DNA of 64,000 nucleotides from Acinetobacter colistiniresistens (GTDB taxonomy: Bacteria > Pseudomonadota > Gammaproteobacteria > Pseudomonadales > Moraxellaceae): contig NZ_KE340379.1 of assembly GCF_000413935.1 (NCBI RefSeq), positions 18,528 through 82,527 of the forward strand, given 5' to 3'. The notes beneath the pieces are model-generated. The model ran no database searches, was not told the DNA's origin, and saw nothing but the letters and a program-made list of their open reading frames with translations. Position numbers and translations under genes: made by a program. Below are positions 38,386-47,503 of this stretch, one piece after another (the stretch's first letter is position 1; each line of letters starts with the position of its first letter).

Positions 38386-39195
38386 ATGTTAGAGACTATA
38401 GGGATTATCTTTGCAGTGCTTTTCTTTTTAGCTCTTTTTTCTCAAATGGCAGACGACCATGAAATTGAGCATAAAAAAAGGAAAGATGAGTTAGAGTATC
38501 AAAAAAAGCAACAAGAACATGAGCTTGAGATTAAAAAACTAGCAGGGCTAAATCCTTTATATCAAGAACAGACTCGCAAAAATAAACAATATAAGGCTGT
38601 AATTGTTGGCTTGATTGCTTTGATAATTTTTATTGGTGGCTATATTTTATTTTCAAACAATGAATCTGCAGTTGCTAGAGAAGATCACATACTTCTTAAC
38701 GCAGAAGAAATAGCGGATGCCTCACGACAATTGCCAGTGGACAGCCAAAAAAATCAAGGCTTGCCAGAAAGATTTACGCCATCGAATGTGCATGAGCAAC
38801 AAATAGAAACTGATACAGCATCAACTACTAAACCAATTGATCAACCTAAAATTGAAGAGCCAAGACAGGCTGTTTTAAATCCATTTGAAGGCAATATAGA
38901 CGATACAAATTTATCGACATCTGGTCAGATTTCAGTATATGAAGCAGATGCACATATTGGAGAAAGTACGACTGTGTGTGGTGAAGTGAGTCAAATTTCA
39001 CAAACATCAAAAGCAACGTATATAAATTTTGGAGGTATATATCCAAAACATAAATTCAGTGCAGTGATTTGGTCAAACAACATCATGCCGACATCAGAGG
39101 GTAGCAATATTTGTATCACTGGCTTAATCGAAAGCTATAAAGGTGTTCCTCAAATTGTGATTCGCTCTGTTGAAAATCAGATTTCAAGCTATTAA
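38386..39195 (+). CDS. Membrane protein with C-terminal OB-like domain
   Basis: 269 aa: a hydrophobic N-terminus (about 1-20), a charged coil (about 25-60), a second membrane segment (about 62-82, VIVGLIALIIFIGGYILF), a low-complexity linker and an OB-like domain (DAHIGESTTVCGEVSQI ... ICITGLIESYKGVPQIVI). The domain is a clear relative of those in the genes on both sides. AGGAGG lies 5 nt before ATG 38386, overlapping the upstream stop, so translation is coupled. Unknown function; part of the R-M locus by position. Confidence 0.65.
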   Translation: MLETIGIIFAVLFFLALFSQMADDHEIEHKKRKDELEYQKKQQEHELEIKKLAGLNPLYQEQTRKNKQYKAVIVGLIALIIFIGGYILFSNNESAVAREDHILLNAEEIADASRQLPVDSQKNQGLPERFTPSNVHEQQIETDTASTTKPIDQPKIEEPRQAVLNPFEGNIDDTNLSTSGQISVYEADAHIGESTTVCGEVSQISQTSKATYINFGGIYPKHKFSAVIWSNNIMPTSEGSNICITGLIESYKGVPQIVIRSVENQISSY

Positions 39196-39213
39196 ATACT
39201 TAAGGTGTTCCCT

Positions 39214-39578
39214 ATGCTAAAAAAATATTAATTACTTCTTTGTTGTCTATGGCGAGCTTAAATGCTTTTTCGCAGGAAATTAAAATTGAGGCAATTAAAG
39301 CTCCATTCCATGTTGGTAAGACCGTGATGGCATGTGGGCAGTTAGCTGAGATTAAGCATTTAGAAAATCGGCATTATTTAAATCTTGATCGAATGTATCC
39401 GAATCAAACGTTGACGCTTTTAGTTTGGGACAATAACTACAAATGGTTTGAAGAGCGCTTCGGTCGTATTGATGGCATGGTAGGTAAGCGTTTCTGTGCT
39501 CGAGGAACAATTGAAGAATATAAAAACAATTTGCAAATGAAGGTGAATAATCCTCAGTTTTTAAGATTAATGCACTGA
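39214..39578 (+). CDS. Small OB-like protein with frame-broken signal peptide
   Basis: The frame open to 39578 encodes an OB-like domain (HVGKTVMACGQLAEI ... FCARGTIEEYKNNLQMKV) as in the two genes before. The best start is ATG 39214 (AAGG 7 nt upstream), but its frame stops after five codons. Just after that start is an A7 tract; one more A would give MLKKILITSLLSMASLNAFSQ, a perfect signal peptide fused in frame to the rest. As written, translation must begin at TTG 39240 or ATG 39249. Possible slippage, phase variation or a recent mutation. Confidence 0.55.
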
Positions 39579-39758
39579 TTCTTTAAAAGTTTTCTATGTG
39601 GTATTCCTCTTATCAAGTCTTTAAATGAGATTAATGAAAAATATGCGTTGCACATATTTTGTTTAAATAGAGTCTAAAATTTGATAAATAGCTAAAACTA
39701 TGCTTAGTTATTGTATTGGTTAAGTTGTTGTTAAATATTGATTTAAAGTGATGGTGAA

Positions 39759-42635
39759 ATGACAGTACAAAGCGAATATCAACTTGAAAATGAACTGATT
39801 GCACAACTGCAAGGACTGGGCTATGCAACCGTTACCATCAAGGATGAACGCCAACTACTGTCTAATCTCAAAACACAAATTGAACGTGCCAACAGACTAG
39901 CGCCACTGTCAGAAACGGAATGGAAGCAGGTCATTAGCTTTCTCAATACAGGCACTGTATTTGAACGAGCTAAAAACCTACGTGACCAGTTTCCTGTTAA
40001 ATTTGATGATGGTTCAAGCAAGCACATTTTCTTTTTATCAGATGACCCAAGCAAAAACCTATACCAAGTCACCAATCAAATCACGGTAGATCATCGTGAT
40101 TTTAATGGTCGAACCAGCCGTTTTGATGTCACGCTCTTGGTAAATGGTTTACCTTTGGTGCAGATCGAGCTGAAAAAACGAGGCATGGAAATTGCCGAAG
40201 CTTTCAATCAAACGCAACGCTATATTCGTGAAGCTTATTGGGCAGGGCAAGGACTATTTGGTTTTATTCAGCTGTTTGTCATTAGTAATGGTGCAAATAC
40301 TCGCTATTATTCTAATGGTACAACTGGGATTGAATTTGCCTTTCCGTGGGCAGATGTTGCCAATAAACATATCAATGAAATTGTCGATTTTGCGGATGCA
40401 TTTTTAAATCATCAGCATCTTACAGACATGCTGACCCAATACATGGTGATGTTGGAAACCAGTAAAAGTTTGATGGTATTACGCCCATATCAAATTTATG
40501 CCGTGCAAAAGATTATTGCCCATGTACAAAATTCAGAACAAAATGGCTATATCTGGCATACCACAGGTTCAGGTAAAACACTGACATCATTTAAAGCCAG
40601 TCAGCTCATCATGAAGATGCCTGATGTAGAAAAGGTCTTGTTTGTGGTGGATCGTAATGACCTTGATACCCAGACTTCACGCGAGTTTAATGCTTTTAAA
40701 GCGGATAGTGTAGATAGCACAGACAGTACGCATACTTTAGTGAAGCAACTCGATCAACGCCATGACAAACTGATCGTGACCACCATTCAAAAGCTGAATC
40801 GTGCGATTAGTACAGACCGATATTTAGAACAGATCAATTATCTAAAAGACAAAAAAGTCGTATTCATTTTTGATGAATGTCATCGTAGCCAATTTGGTGA
40901 TACCCATCAAAACATAAAAAAGTTCTTTAGTAATGCGCAGATGTTTGGATTCACGGGAACACCGATCTTTGAGGAAAATAGTCAATCCAAAGCAGGTTTG
41001 AAACTCACCACAGATTATTTATTCAATCAGTGTTTGCATCAATATGTCATTGTAGATGCGATTCGAGACCGTAACGTATTGCAGTTCCAAATAGATTATC
41101 GTGGCAAGTATACTGCTAAGGGTATGCAGAATAACCTCGATTATGACGAAGATGTTGAGGGGATTGACACCAAAGAGCTTTATGATAATCCACAACGATT
41201 AGAAATGATTGCCCGTTATATCGTTGAGACACATGACACTAAAACCAAAAACCGTGAATTTACGGCGATGTTTTGTGTCAGTTCAGTGGATACCTTAACG
41301 CAGTATTATGAACTGTTTGAAAAGGTACAAGCTGAGAAGCAACAACAAGATGAAGCGGAAGGTCGATTATTTAAACCTCTCACCATTGCAACTATTTTCT
41401 CATACGGTGCGAATGAAGCTGTTGAGAGCAACGACCAAAATGGATTGATTCAAGAAGAGTCAACAGATGCACCGAGCCAAATAAATCAGTCTAGTCGTGA
41501 TAAATTGGATCGCTACATTGCCAATTATAATGCCCAGTTCGGCACGAATTATAATTCTGGTGACGGCTTCTATGCCTACTACCGAGATATTGCAGATCGA
41601 GTCAAGAAAAAGCAGATTGATATTCTGTTGGTCGTAAATATGTTCCTGACGGGCTTTGATTCAAAGCCTTTGAATACCTTGTATGTCGATAAGAACCTTA
41701 AATATCATGGTCTAATTCAGGCTTTTTCACGGACTAACCGTGTTTACAATGATAAAAAACCATTTGGGAACATCATTAGCTTCCGTAACCTAAAACGTGC
41801 TACAGATGAAGCATTAGCATTATTTTCAAATAAAGAAGCACGGAAGACCGTTCTTGTCCCTAGCTTTGATGAAATCAAACAAGATTATGAGCAAGCGGTT
41901 GAAAAGCTACTCAGTATTACGCCTGACTATCAAACAGTAGATGATTTAGTCACAGAAGATGAACAACTTGAATTTATTAAAGCATTCCGTGAGGTCATGC
42001 GCTACAACGCCCAGCTACAAACCTTCATTGAGTATGATCAAGACGACACTAAGCTTGATAAACAGCACTTTGCGAATTTTGCATCTAAATATGCTGATCT
42101 CTGTCGAGCGATTCGGAAAACCACCAAAAAAGAAAAAGTTTCCGTGCTGGATGATGTCGATTTCCAATTGGATTTGCTGCACAGTGACCGTATCAATGTG
42201 GGTTATATCCTGACACTGTTACAGATGGCAGTGAATGCTGAAACAGATGAGCAGCGTAAGAAATACGAAGCTCAAGTCCATGATCTGATTGGTAGTGATA
42301 TTAGCTTGCATGACAAGCAAGATTTGATTCAAAAATTCATCGAAGAAAATATGCCAAAAATGATCAACGGGCAAAGCGTACAAGTGGCTTTTGCTCAGTT
42401 CTGGGATGCGGAAAAAGAACAAGCCTATCAGCATTTTTGTGAGCAAGAAAAGCTTAAACCTGAAGCAATGAAACAGGTTTTAGATAATTATGAGTTTAAT
42501 AAGCGCTTGCCGCGAAAGGAAGAGATGAAAGAGTTGCCAAACTACAAGATCAAGCTTTTTGAGCGGGACAGTGTATTATCCAATTTGTTAGTGAAAACAC
42601 GACAGTTGATTGAGAAGTTTTATGTGGGGTTGTAG
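39759..42635 (+). CDS. hsdR: Type I R-M restriction subunit
   Basis: 958-aa DNA translocase/endonuclease. The N-terminal PD-(D/E)XK nuclease core is visible as SRFDVTLLVNGLPLVQIELKKRG. Superfamily 2 helicase motifs follow: Walker A HTTGSGKT at about 266, DECHRSQFGD at about 371, FTGTPIF, and VNMFLTGFDSKPLNTLYVDKNLKYHGLIQAFSRTNR. The C-terminal helical domain binds the methylase core. Complete. Separated from hsdS by 2.5 kb with three OB-fold genes, which is not the usual compact hsd order. Confidence 0.95.
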   Translation: MTVQSEYQLENELIAQLQGLGYATVTIKDERQLLSNLKTQIERANRLAPLSETEWKQVISFLNTGTVFERAKNLRDQFPVKFDDGSSKHIFFLSDDPSKNLYQVTNQITVDHRDFNGRTSRFDVTLLVNGLPLVQIELKKRGMEIAEAFNQTQRYIREAYWAGQGLFGFIQLFVISNGANTRYYSNGTTGIEFAFPWADVANKHINEIVDFADAFLNHQHLTDMLTQYMVMLETSKSLMVLRPYQIYAVQKIIAHVQNSEQNGYIWHTTGSGKTLTSFKASQLIMKMPDVEKVLFVVDRNDLDTQTSREFNAFKADSVDSTDSTHTLVKQLDQRHDKLIVTTIQKLNRAISTDRYLEQINYLKDKKVVFIFDECHRSQFGDTHQNIKKFFSNAQMFGFTGTPIFEENSQSKAGLKLTTDYLFNQCLHQYVIVDAIRDRNVLQFQIDYRGKYTAKGMQNNLDYDEDVEGIDTKELYDNPQRLEMIARYIVETHDTKTKNREFTAMFCVSSVDTLTQYYELFEKVQAEKQQQDEAEGRLFKPLTIATIFSYGANEAVESNDQNGLIQEESTDAPSQINQSSRDKLDRYIANYNAQFGTNYNSGDGFYAYYRDIADRVKKKQIDILLVVNMFLTGFDSKPLNTLYVDKNLKYHGLIQAFSRTNRVYNDKKPFGNIISFRNLKRATDEALALFSNKEARKTVLVPSFDEIKQDYEQAVEKLLSITPDYQTVDDLVTEDEQLEFIKAFREVMRYNAQLQTFIEYDQDDTKLDKQHFANFASKYADLCRAIRKTTKKEKVSVLDDVDFQLDLLHSDRINVGYILTLLQMAVNAETDEQRKKYEAQVHDLIGSDISLHDKQDLIQKFIEENMPKMINGQSVQVAFAQFWDAEKEQAYQHFCEQEKLKPEAMKQVLDNYEFNKRLPRKEEMKELPNYKIKLFERDSVLSNLLVKTRQLIEKFYVGL

Positions 42636-42636
42636 T

Positions 42637-42662
42637 AAGGGTTTAGAATGACTTAAACCCTT
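42637..42662. terminator. Terminator hairpin between hsdR and fic
   Basis: AAGGGTTT / AAACCCTT with a 10-nt loop between convergent genes; it overlaps the fic stop. Confidence 0.65.
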
Positions 42663-43777
42663 AAATTTTGGATTTGATACCTTGTATTTCTCCCACCACC
42701 TTCAAGTTTTATGATACAGCCTTTTTCCAATAAATCAGTCAGGTGGCGAGTTGCCGTTGCTCGGCTAACTTTAGCCACTTTCTGATATTGTGAAGCACTG
42801 ATGCCATGCTCAAAGCCATTTTCCCCACCATCAAGCAGTCGATTTAAAACTTTACGCTGCCCCTCATGTAAATCCACTTCCGAAAAAACCTGCCAAAACG
42901 TACTTTTTCGAAGCGTCCTTTCAATACGCTTTAATGTCTGCTCAAGGCTTTCATTGAGTGCCTGTAGAAACCAAAGTAACCAATCCGTAATATCAGAATC
43001 ACTTTTTTGAGTGGCTTCAAGAATTTCATAATAACTCTTACGCTTATTTAGGATGACAGGTGACATTGCATATAGACGAATACTTTGTTGATCCATCTGA
43101 GCTAAAGCCAAGTCAGTCAATGTACGGGTAATACGTCCATTACCATCATCAAAAGGATGGAGTGTCACAAACCATAGGTGAGTAATTCCAGCCCGAATCA
43201 GTGGGTCAAGCAGGGTATTGTTTCTACTCGTATTAAACCACTGGATAAATTCATCCAAACGTTGTTCTAAAGCATCTCGTGGCGGAGCTTCAAAATGTAC
43301 AGTAGGGTAATCCATGCGCCCCGAGACAACCTGCATGGGTTCATGCCCTCGCAATTGTCCTATCCTAATACGTTGCATGGTCCAGTCAGTTTCATTAAAT
43401 AGCCATTGATGCCACTGAAATAATCTTTCAACAGATAAGTCTTGTTCAAAATTATTTAAAGCGTCCAGCATGATATTGGCTAGACCATCGGAACGTTCAG
43501 AACTTGGATAGGGCTGTTCCAGTGATACACCTAGACGTTTCGCCAGAGATGAACGAAGCGAATAAACATTCAGCGTTTCATTTTCGATAGCTGAAGATGA
43601 GACAAGATTGGCAATCAGGTTGTCTAGGGTAAGGTGTTCTTTTTCAGGATTATGCTGGCTTTGTCCAAGTAGGATTCCAATTTTTTGATGAATGTGTCTG
43701 GTGAGAGGAAGGATATTTTCATCTTTCCATGTAAAGGTTGTCCAGTTAGGCTGTTTCCAAATCCAGTCATCATACAT
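42653..43777 (-). CDS. Fic-domain AMP-transferase (DUF4172 N-terminus)
   Basis: 374 aa. The Fic core HPFDDGNGRITR (about residues 207-218) matches HxFx(D/E)GNGRxxR, so it should transfer AMP to a protein target. An N-terminal DUF4172-like region (WKQPNWTTFTWKDE) carries the autoinhibitory pattern SSAIEN, matching (S/T)xxxE(G/N). The C-terminus is a winged helix (YQKVAKVSRATATRHLTDLLEKG), so it may also bind DNA. No separate antitoxin gene lies beside it, which agrees with built-in inhibition. Cargo of the island. Confidence 0.9.
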   Translation of the reverse strand: MYDDWIWKQPNWTTFTWKDENILPLTRHIHQKIGILLGQSQHNPEKEHLTLDNLIANLVSSSAIENETLNVYSLRSSLAKRLGVSLEQPYPSSERSDGLANIMLDALNNFEQDLSVERLFQWHQWLFNETDWTMQRIRIGQLRGHEPMQVVSGRMDYPTVHFEAPPRDALEQRLDEFIQWFNTSRNNTLLDPLIRAGITHLWFVTLHPFDDGNGRITRTLTDLALAQMDQQSIRLYAMSPVILNKRKSYYEILEATQKSDSDITDWLLWFLQALNESLEQTLKRIERTLRKSTFWQVFSEVDLHEGQRKVLNRLLDGGENGFEHGISASQYQKVAKVSRATATRHLTDLLEKGCIIKLEGGGRNTRYQIQNLRV

Positions 43778-43974
43778 ATTTGGTCATCCTCTGAAAGAGT
43801 GAAGAATGGGAGTGAGTAGATTGTAGTGTATATTCGACTCATTAAGTGAGTCAAATAAACTTATGATTCAGCGATAGACGATGGCTAACATCAAGATATT
43901 GATATCTCGTTTTCCCCATTTCCAGTTGGTTCTATCCAAAGTTAATTAGACTTTATCGAATAAAAATATATTGA

Positions 43975-44436
43975 AAATTAACTGAGAAATTTGACGATAA
44001 TCGAAATACTGATCTGCAAAGAAGCGTTGTATACGTCGATAAAATGATTGTGGTAAGCACTTTCTGGGAAAAGGCTACTCTCATTCATGCAGAATGCCAA
44101 CAAGGATTGAGAGCTGGTGCTGATCGACTATCCCGACACTGGTATGACTTGGTAAAATTGGCTGGTCATGAGAGTGGACAAAAGGCTGTACTCAATCACG
44201 ACCTTTTTAAAGATGTGGTTAAGCATAAGTCAATATTCTTTAATGCAAGTTATGCCAATTATGATCAATGCCTACAGGGTAAGCTTGTGCTTATTCCAAA
44301 TACAGATAGTTTAGGTGCCTTGAAAAAGGACTATCAGCAAATGGTTATATCTGGAATGCTGTATTGAACAATTCTTGACTTTGACAACATGATTGATTTA
44401 ATTCGTGACATTGAAAAGAATATCAATGTGAAATAA
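43975..44436 (+). pseudogene. AbiEii-type nucleotidyltransferase toxin, C-terminal remnant
   Basis: The frame from the ATG at 44044 encodes STFWEKATLIHAECQQ ... LSRHWYDLVKL ... HKSIFF ... LVLIPNTDSLGALKKDYQQM, the C-terminal third of AbiEii/AbiGii toxins. After a TGA at 44365-44367 the same frame continues with FDNMIDLIRDIEKNINVK to a stop at 44434-44436, matching the usual end of the family. The nucleotidyltransferase core and the AbiEi antitoxin are absent. A dead fragment. Confidence 0.75.
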
Positions 44437-44453
44437 TTAAATAACGTGATCTT

Positions 44454-44485
44454 GATGGTTTGAATCTTTTAGGATTCAAACCATC
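44454..44485. terminator. Hairpin downstream of the first integrase
   Basis: GATGGTTTGAATC / GATTCAAACCATC, a 13-bp perfect stem with a 6-nt loop, just after the integrase stop; weak T tract. Confidence 0.65.
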
Positions 44486-44490
44486 ATGTA

Positions 44491-45765
44491 CTAATTCTTC
44501 TGAAAACAAAACCTAGTCCAATCTGCCATCAAACTTTTACGTTTTTCTAAATAAGCTCCACGTAAATAAGCAGCTTCAACTTCATCAGGTAGTTTGTGTG
44601 CGAGAACATGCTCACAGACCTCTCTAGGGTAATCGGTCTTATCGGCTGACCAGTCACGGAATGTTGATCTGAATCCATGTGTGGTAATCGTTCGATTTTG
44701 TTTAGGATCAATATAGCCTAAGCCATTTTCTTTAAGCTTTTGTTCGTGCATACGCTTGATCAATGTGGTTAATGACATATCAGAAAGCATTTCACCAGTA
44801 CGTGGAGCTGTAAATATGAAATCTTGTAGCTGAGTATGTTCTTGAATGGATTCAAGCAAAGTAATGGCTTCTTGAGATAGGGGAACACGATGTTCCTTTT
44901 CTGCTTTCATCCGTTCCTTAGGAATTATCCAGACCTTATTCTTAAAATCAATTTCTTGCCATTTAGCCCCAAAAATCTCACCAGAACGACAGGCGGTTAA
45001 AATCGCAAATTCCAGAGCTTTAGGTGAAATCCCTTTTTTCTGTCTTAGATGATGGATGAACTCAGCAACCTGTTCATAAGGCAGGGATGGATGTGGGCGT
45101 GATTCCAGCTTTAAGTTCCCCAGTATAGGTTCAAGATTGCCTTTCCATTCAGCAGGATTGTCCCCCACAAAATACCCCATAGCCTTAGCATAATCAAAAA
45201 TGGTTTCTATCCGACCACGAATACGCTTGGCTGTTTCATTTTTTTCAATCCAGATTGGTTCAAGAACTGTTGCAATATCGACTTTGGTAATTGTTCCAAC
45301 AATTAAGTCCCCTAGAGTTGGATAGATATAAGTTTCAAGGGTTGATGACCATTGCCCGATATGTTTCTGATTTTTGAGTTCAAGCGTTTTTTTGGCAATG
45401 ACAACTTCTGCACATTCACGAAAGGTTTTAGCACGATGTTTCTGTATTTTTAAAGCATTAAGGCGTTCCTGTTTTTCTTGGAGAGGGTCAATTCCATCCC
45501 GAATTTTTTTCTTTAATTCACGAGCTTTTTCTCGTGCTTCTGATAATGAAACTTCTGGAAAAGACCCAAGCCCAATATCTCTACGATGAATTTTAACTTT
45601 GCCGTGATCATCAACTTTTTTACCAACAGCAACTCGGAGTACCCACGCACGAGAGCCACCAACAATACGCAAATGTAAGCCATCAACACCACCGACAGCA
45701 TGTCTACCATTTTCCTTAATCTTTGCTACACTAAGAGCGGATAGCTCTTTTGCTTTCTTTGGCAT
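44491..45765 (-). CDS. Tyrosine integrase of the tRNA-Ser island
   Basis: About 424-aa P4-type integrase: N-terminal DUF4102 arm-binding domain (GVDGLHLRIVGGSRAWVLRV, GSFPEVSLSEAREKAREL), core-binding domain, and catalytic domain with Arg in TACRSGEIFGAKW, HGFRSTFRDW, EHVLAHK and a Tyr near AAYLRGAYL. ATG 45765 (MPKKAKELSAL) is the likely start; the frame upstream runs through a putative arm site. It reads inward from attR, 149 bp away. It probably catalyses insertion at the 3' end of tRNA-Ser(UGA). Confidence 0.92.
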   Translation of the reverse strand: MPKKAKELSALSVAKIKENGRHAVGGVDGLHLRIVGGSRAWVLRVAVGKKVDDHGKVKIHRRDIGLGSFPEVSLSEAREKARELKKKIRDGIDPLQEKQERLNALKIQKHRAKTFRECAEVVIAKKTLELKNQKHIGQWSSTLETYIYPTLGDLIVGTITKVDIATVLEPIWIEKNETAKRIRGRIETIFDYAKAMGYFVGDNPAEWKGNLEPILGNLKLESRPHPSLPYEQVAEFIHHLRQKKGISPKALEFAILTACRSGEIFGAKWQEIDFKNKVWIIPKERMKAEKEHRVPLSQEAITLLESIQEHTQLQDFIFTAPRTGEMLSDMSLTTLIKRMHEQKLKENGLGYIDPKQNRTITTHGFRSTFRDWSADKTDYPREVCEHVLAHKLPDEVEAAYLRGAYLEKRKSLMADWTRFCFQKN

Positions 45766-45770
45766 AGGTG

Positions 45771-45799
45771 TTTTGTCCCACATTAAAACCCACATAAAG
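45771..45799 (+). promoter_or_regulatory. Putative integrase arm-type site, right
   Basis: TTTTGTCCCACA and AACCCACAT with a 4-nt spacer, matching 24786-24810 at the other end of the island. It lies directly upstream of the integrase start, so binding could also repress the integrase gene. Confidence 0.6.
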
Positions 45800-45913
45800 T
45801 TATGGATTTGACTCTACTACATCAAATAGTATCAGACAAGTATTTTTATAAATTATTGATAATAATGAAATTAAAATATTAAGTTGGACGGTATAGGATG
45901 CCTGTTAGACGGA

Positions 45914-45930
45914 CACCGCTTCCGCCAAAT
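45914..45930 (+). repeat. attR of the first island
   Basis: Exact 17-bp copy of the tRNA-Ser 3' end (CACCGCTTCCGCCAAAT), 149 bp outside the integrase start. Confidence 0.88.
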
Positions 45931-46046
45931 TCAAGTTTCTGACACTGTTTAACACTATATAAGTTTATGATTTGTAAGGTTAAAGTTGGGAATGTACGAT
46001 ATAACAAGCCGTGACGCACTACGCCAATCGGTGGTTATAAAGTAGT

Positions 46047-46086
46047 AAAAAATGCAGTAAGATTATTTCTTACTGCATTTTTTTAT
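46047..46086. terminator. Long perfect hairpin before the second integrase
   Basis: AAAAATGCAGTAAG / CTTACTGCATTTTT with a 7-nt loop, A run before and T run after; works on either strand. It ends about 10 bp before the second integrase start. Confidence 0.8.
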
Positions 46087-46095
46087 GTCTGAACT

Positions 46096-47301
46096 ATGGC
46101 AACTCGTGGAATCAATAAGCTTAGTGCTTTACAAGTTAAAAAAGCCAAACCTGATCCTGATAAGATGTATAAGCTGTCAGATGGTGGAAATCTTTATCTG
46201 CGTATAGATCAGGGCGGTAGCAAATATTGGATATTCAATTACACACGCCCATTCTTAGGCAAGCGTAACGATTTATCTTTAGGCACTTACCCAGAAGTTT
46301 CGTTAGACGATGCTCGTACGATTCGTGATGAATATAAAAAACTTATCAAACAGGGCATAGACCCTGCAATGGAAAGGATTGAAACTAAGTCTCAGAAACA
46401 GAAAGAAGCAGAAAACACCTTTCGTATTGTTGCTGAAGCATGGTTATATAAACGGGAGTTGGAACAAAAGCAGGATGAAGAAACTGTTCGTCGTTTAAAG
46501 CATGATGCTTATCCTTATATTGGTGATTTAACTTTTCCACAACTCACATTAGAGATACTAGAAGCTAAGGTCTTTAAGCGCATCATTGAACGTGGTGCAT
46601 TGTCAGTAGCCAAGCGTCTTAAATCAGACCTGAACCAAATCTTTAAGTCAGCGCGTAAGAAAAAGCTGATTCAGTATAATCCTATTGAGGATATAGAATT
46701 ACCAAAGCCACAGGGCGGAAACTTTGCAGCTGTAACAGAAGAACAGGATTTAGCTCCGATGCTGAATAAAATTTGGAACTACTCCAAACTTTATACACGT
46801 TGTTTATTGACCACGCAGGTAGCATTGAAAATCTCTGTGCTGACATTTCAGCGACCTGGGGAGATACGCAAGCTGAAAAAGGAGTATTTTTATCGTGAGG
46901 AGCGCTGCTTTAAATTTACAGCCAGTAAAACCAAGCAGCTTCATATTGTACCCTTGTCAGATCAGGCTTTTGGTCTAATTGAGTCAATCATTGATCTACA
47001 TCCATACTGCGAATATATCTTTGTTGGTCGAGATGGCAAAAACATTATTTCTGATAATACCATCAATTCAGCTTTAAAGCGTCTAGGTTACGGTGGTGAA
47101 CAGACAGCACATGGCTTCAGGGCAACTGCACGTACTATGCTGGATGAAATTCTAGAGCAGCGTGTGGACTTTATTGAGCATCAACTGGCACATAAGGTAA
47201 AAGACAACAATGGTACAGCTTATAACCGAACCAAGTTTCTGAATAATCGTCGTGAGATGATGCAGGAGTGGGCAGATTATTTGGGGTCTTTACTTGAATA
47301 A
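46096..47301 (+). CDS. Second tyrosine integrase (P4/DUF4102 type)
   Basis: 401 aa. DUF4102 domain (LSDGGNLYLRIDQGGSKYWIF, LGTYPEVSLDDARTIRDEY) and tyrosine-recombinase catalytic residues: Arg in QRPGEIRKLK, HGFRATARTML, EHQLAHKV, Tyr in AYNRTKF. Intact. It points away from attR of the first island, so it is probably the left-end integrase of a second element inserted in tandem at the same tRNA end. Sequence differs clearly from the first integrase. The right end of its element is not in the window. Confidence 0.9.
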   Translation: MATRGINKLSALQVKKAKPDPDKMYKLSDGGNLYLRIDQGGSKYWIFNYTRPFLGKRNDLSLGTYPEVSLDDARTIRDEYKKLIKQGIDPAMERIETKSQKQKEAENTFRIVAEAWLYKRELEQKQDEETVRRLKHDAYPYIGDLTFPQLTLEILEAKVFKRIIERGALSVAKRLKSDLNQIFKSARKKKLIQYNPIEDIELPKPQGGNFAAVTEEQDLAPMLNKIWNYSKLYTRCLLTTQVALKISVLTFQRPGEIRKLKKEYFYREERCFKFTASKTKQLHIVPLSDQAFGLIESIIDLHPYCEYIFVGRDGKNIISDNTINSALKRLGYGGEQTAHGFRATARTMLDEILEQRVDFIEHQLAHKVKDNNGTAYNRTKFLNNRREMMQEWADYLGSLLE

Positions 47302-47503
47302 AGTGAATTGAAGCGAGAAGAATGTTGATCTTGTAATTAAATTGCTAGTCAAAATATTACCGAGAAGTCTAAGAGAAGCCAATTTGTAATAAATTGGCTC
47401 TGTGTACTTTAAATAAATGAGATATTTATGTATAAGTAATTAATTTTATATAATGACCATTGTCTTAAATGGCAGTTGTAATGAGTGCTGAGTGAGTAAT
47501 TTT

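Larger units (their letters stand above)
45796..46095. other. Junction region between the two integrases
   Basis: 300 bp between two divergently read integrase genes. It holds attR (45914-45930) and a strong hairpin (46047-46084). No gene seen. No second copy of the att repeat was noticed further right. Confidence 0.6.
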
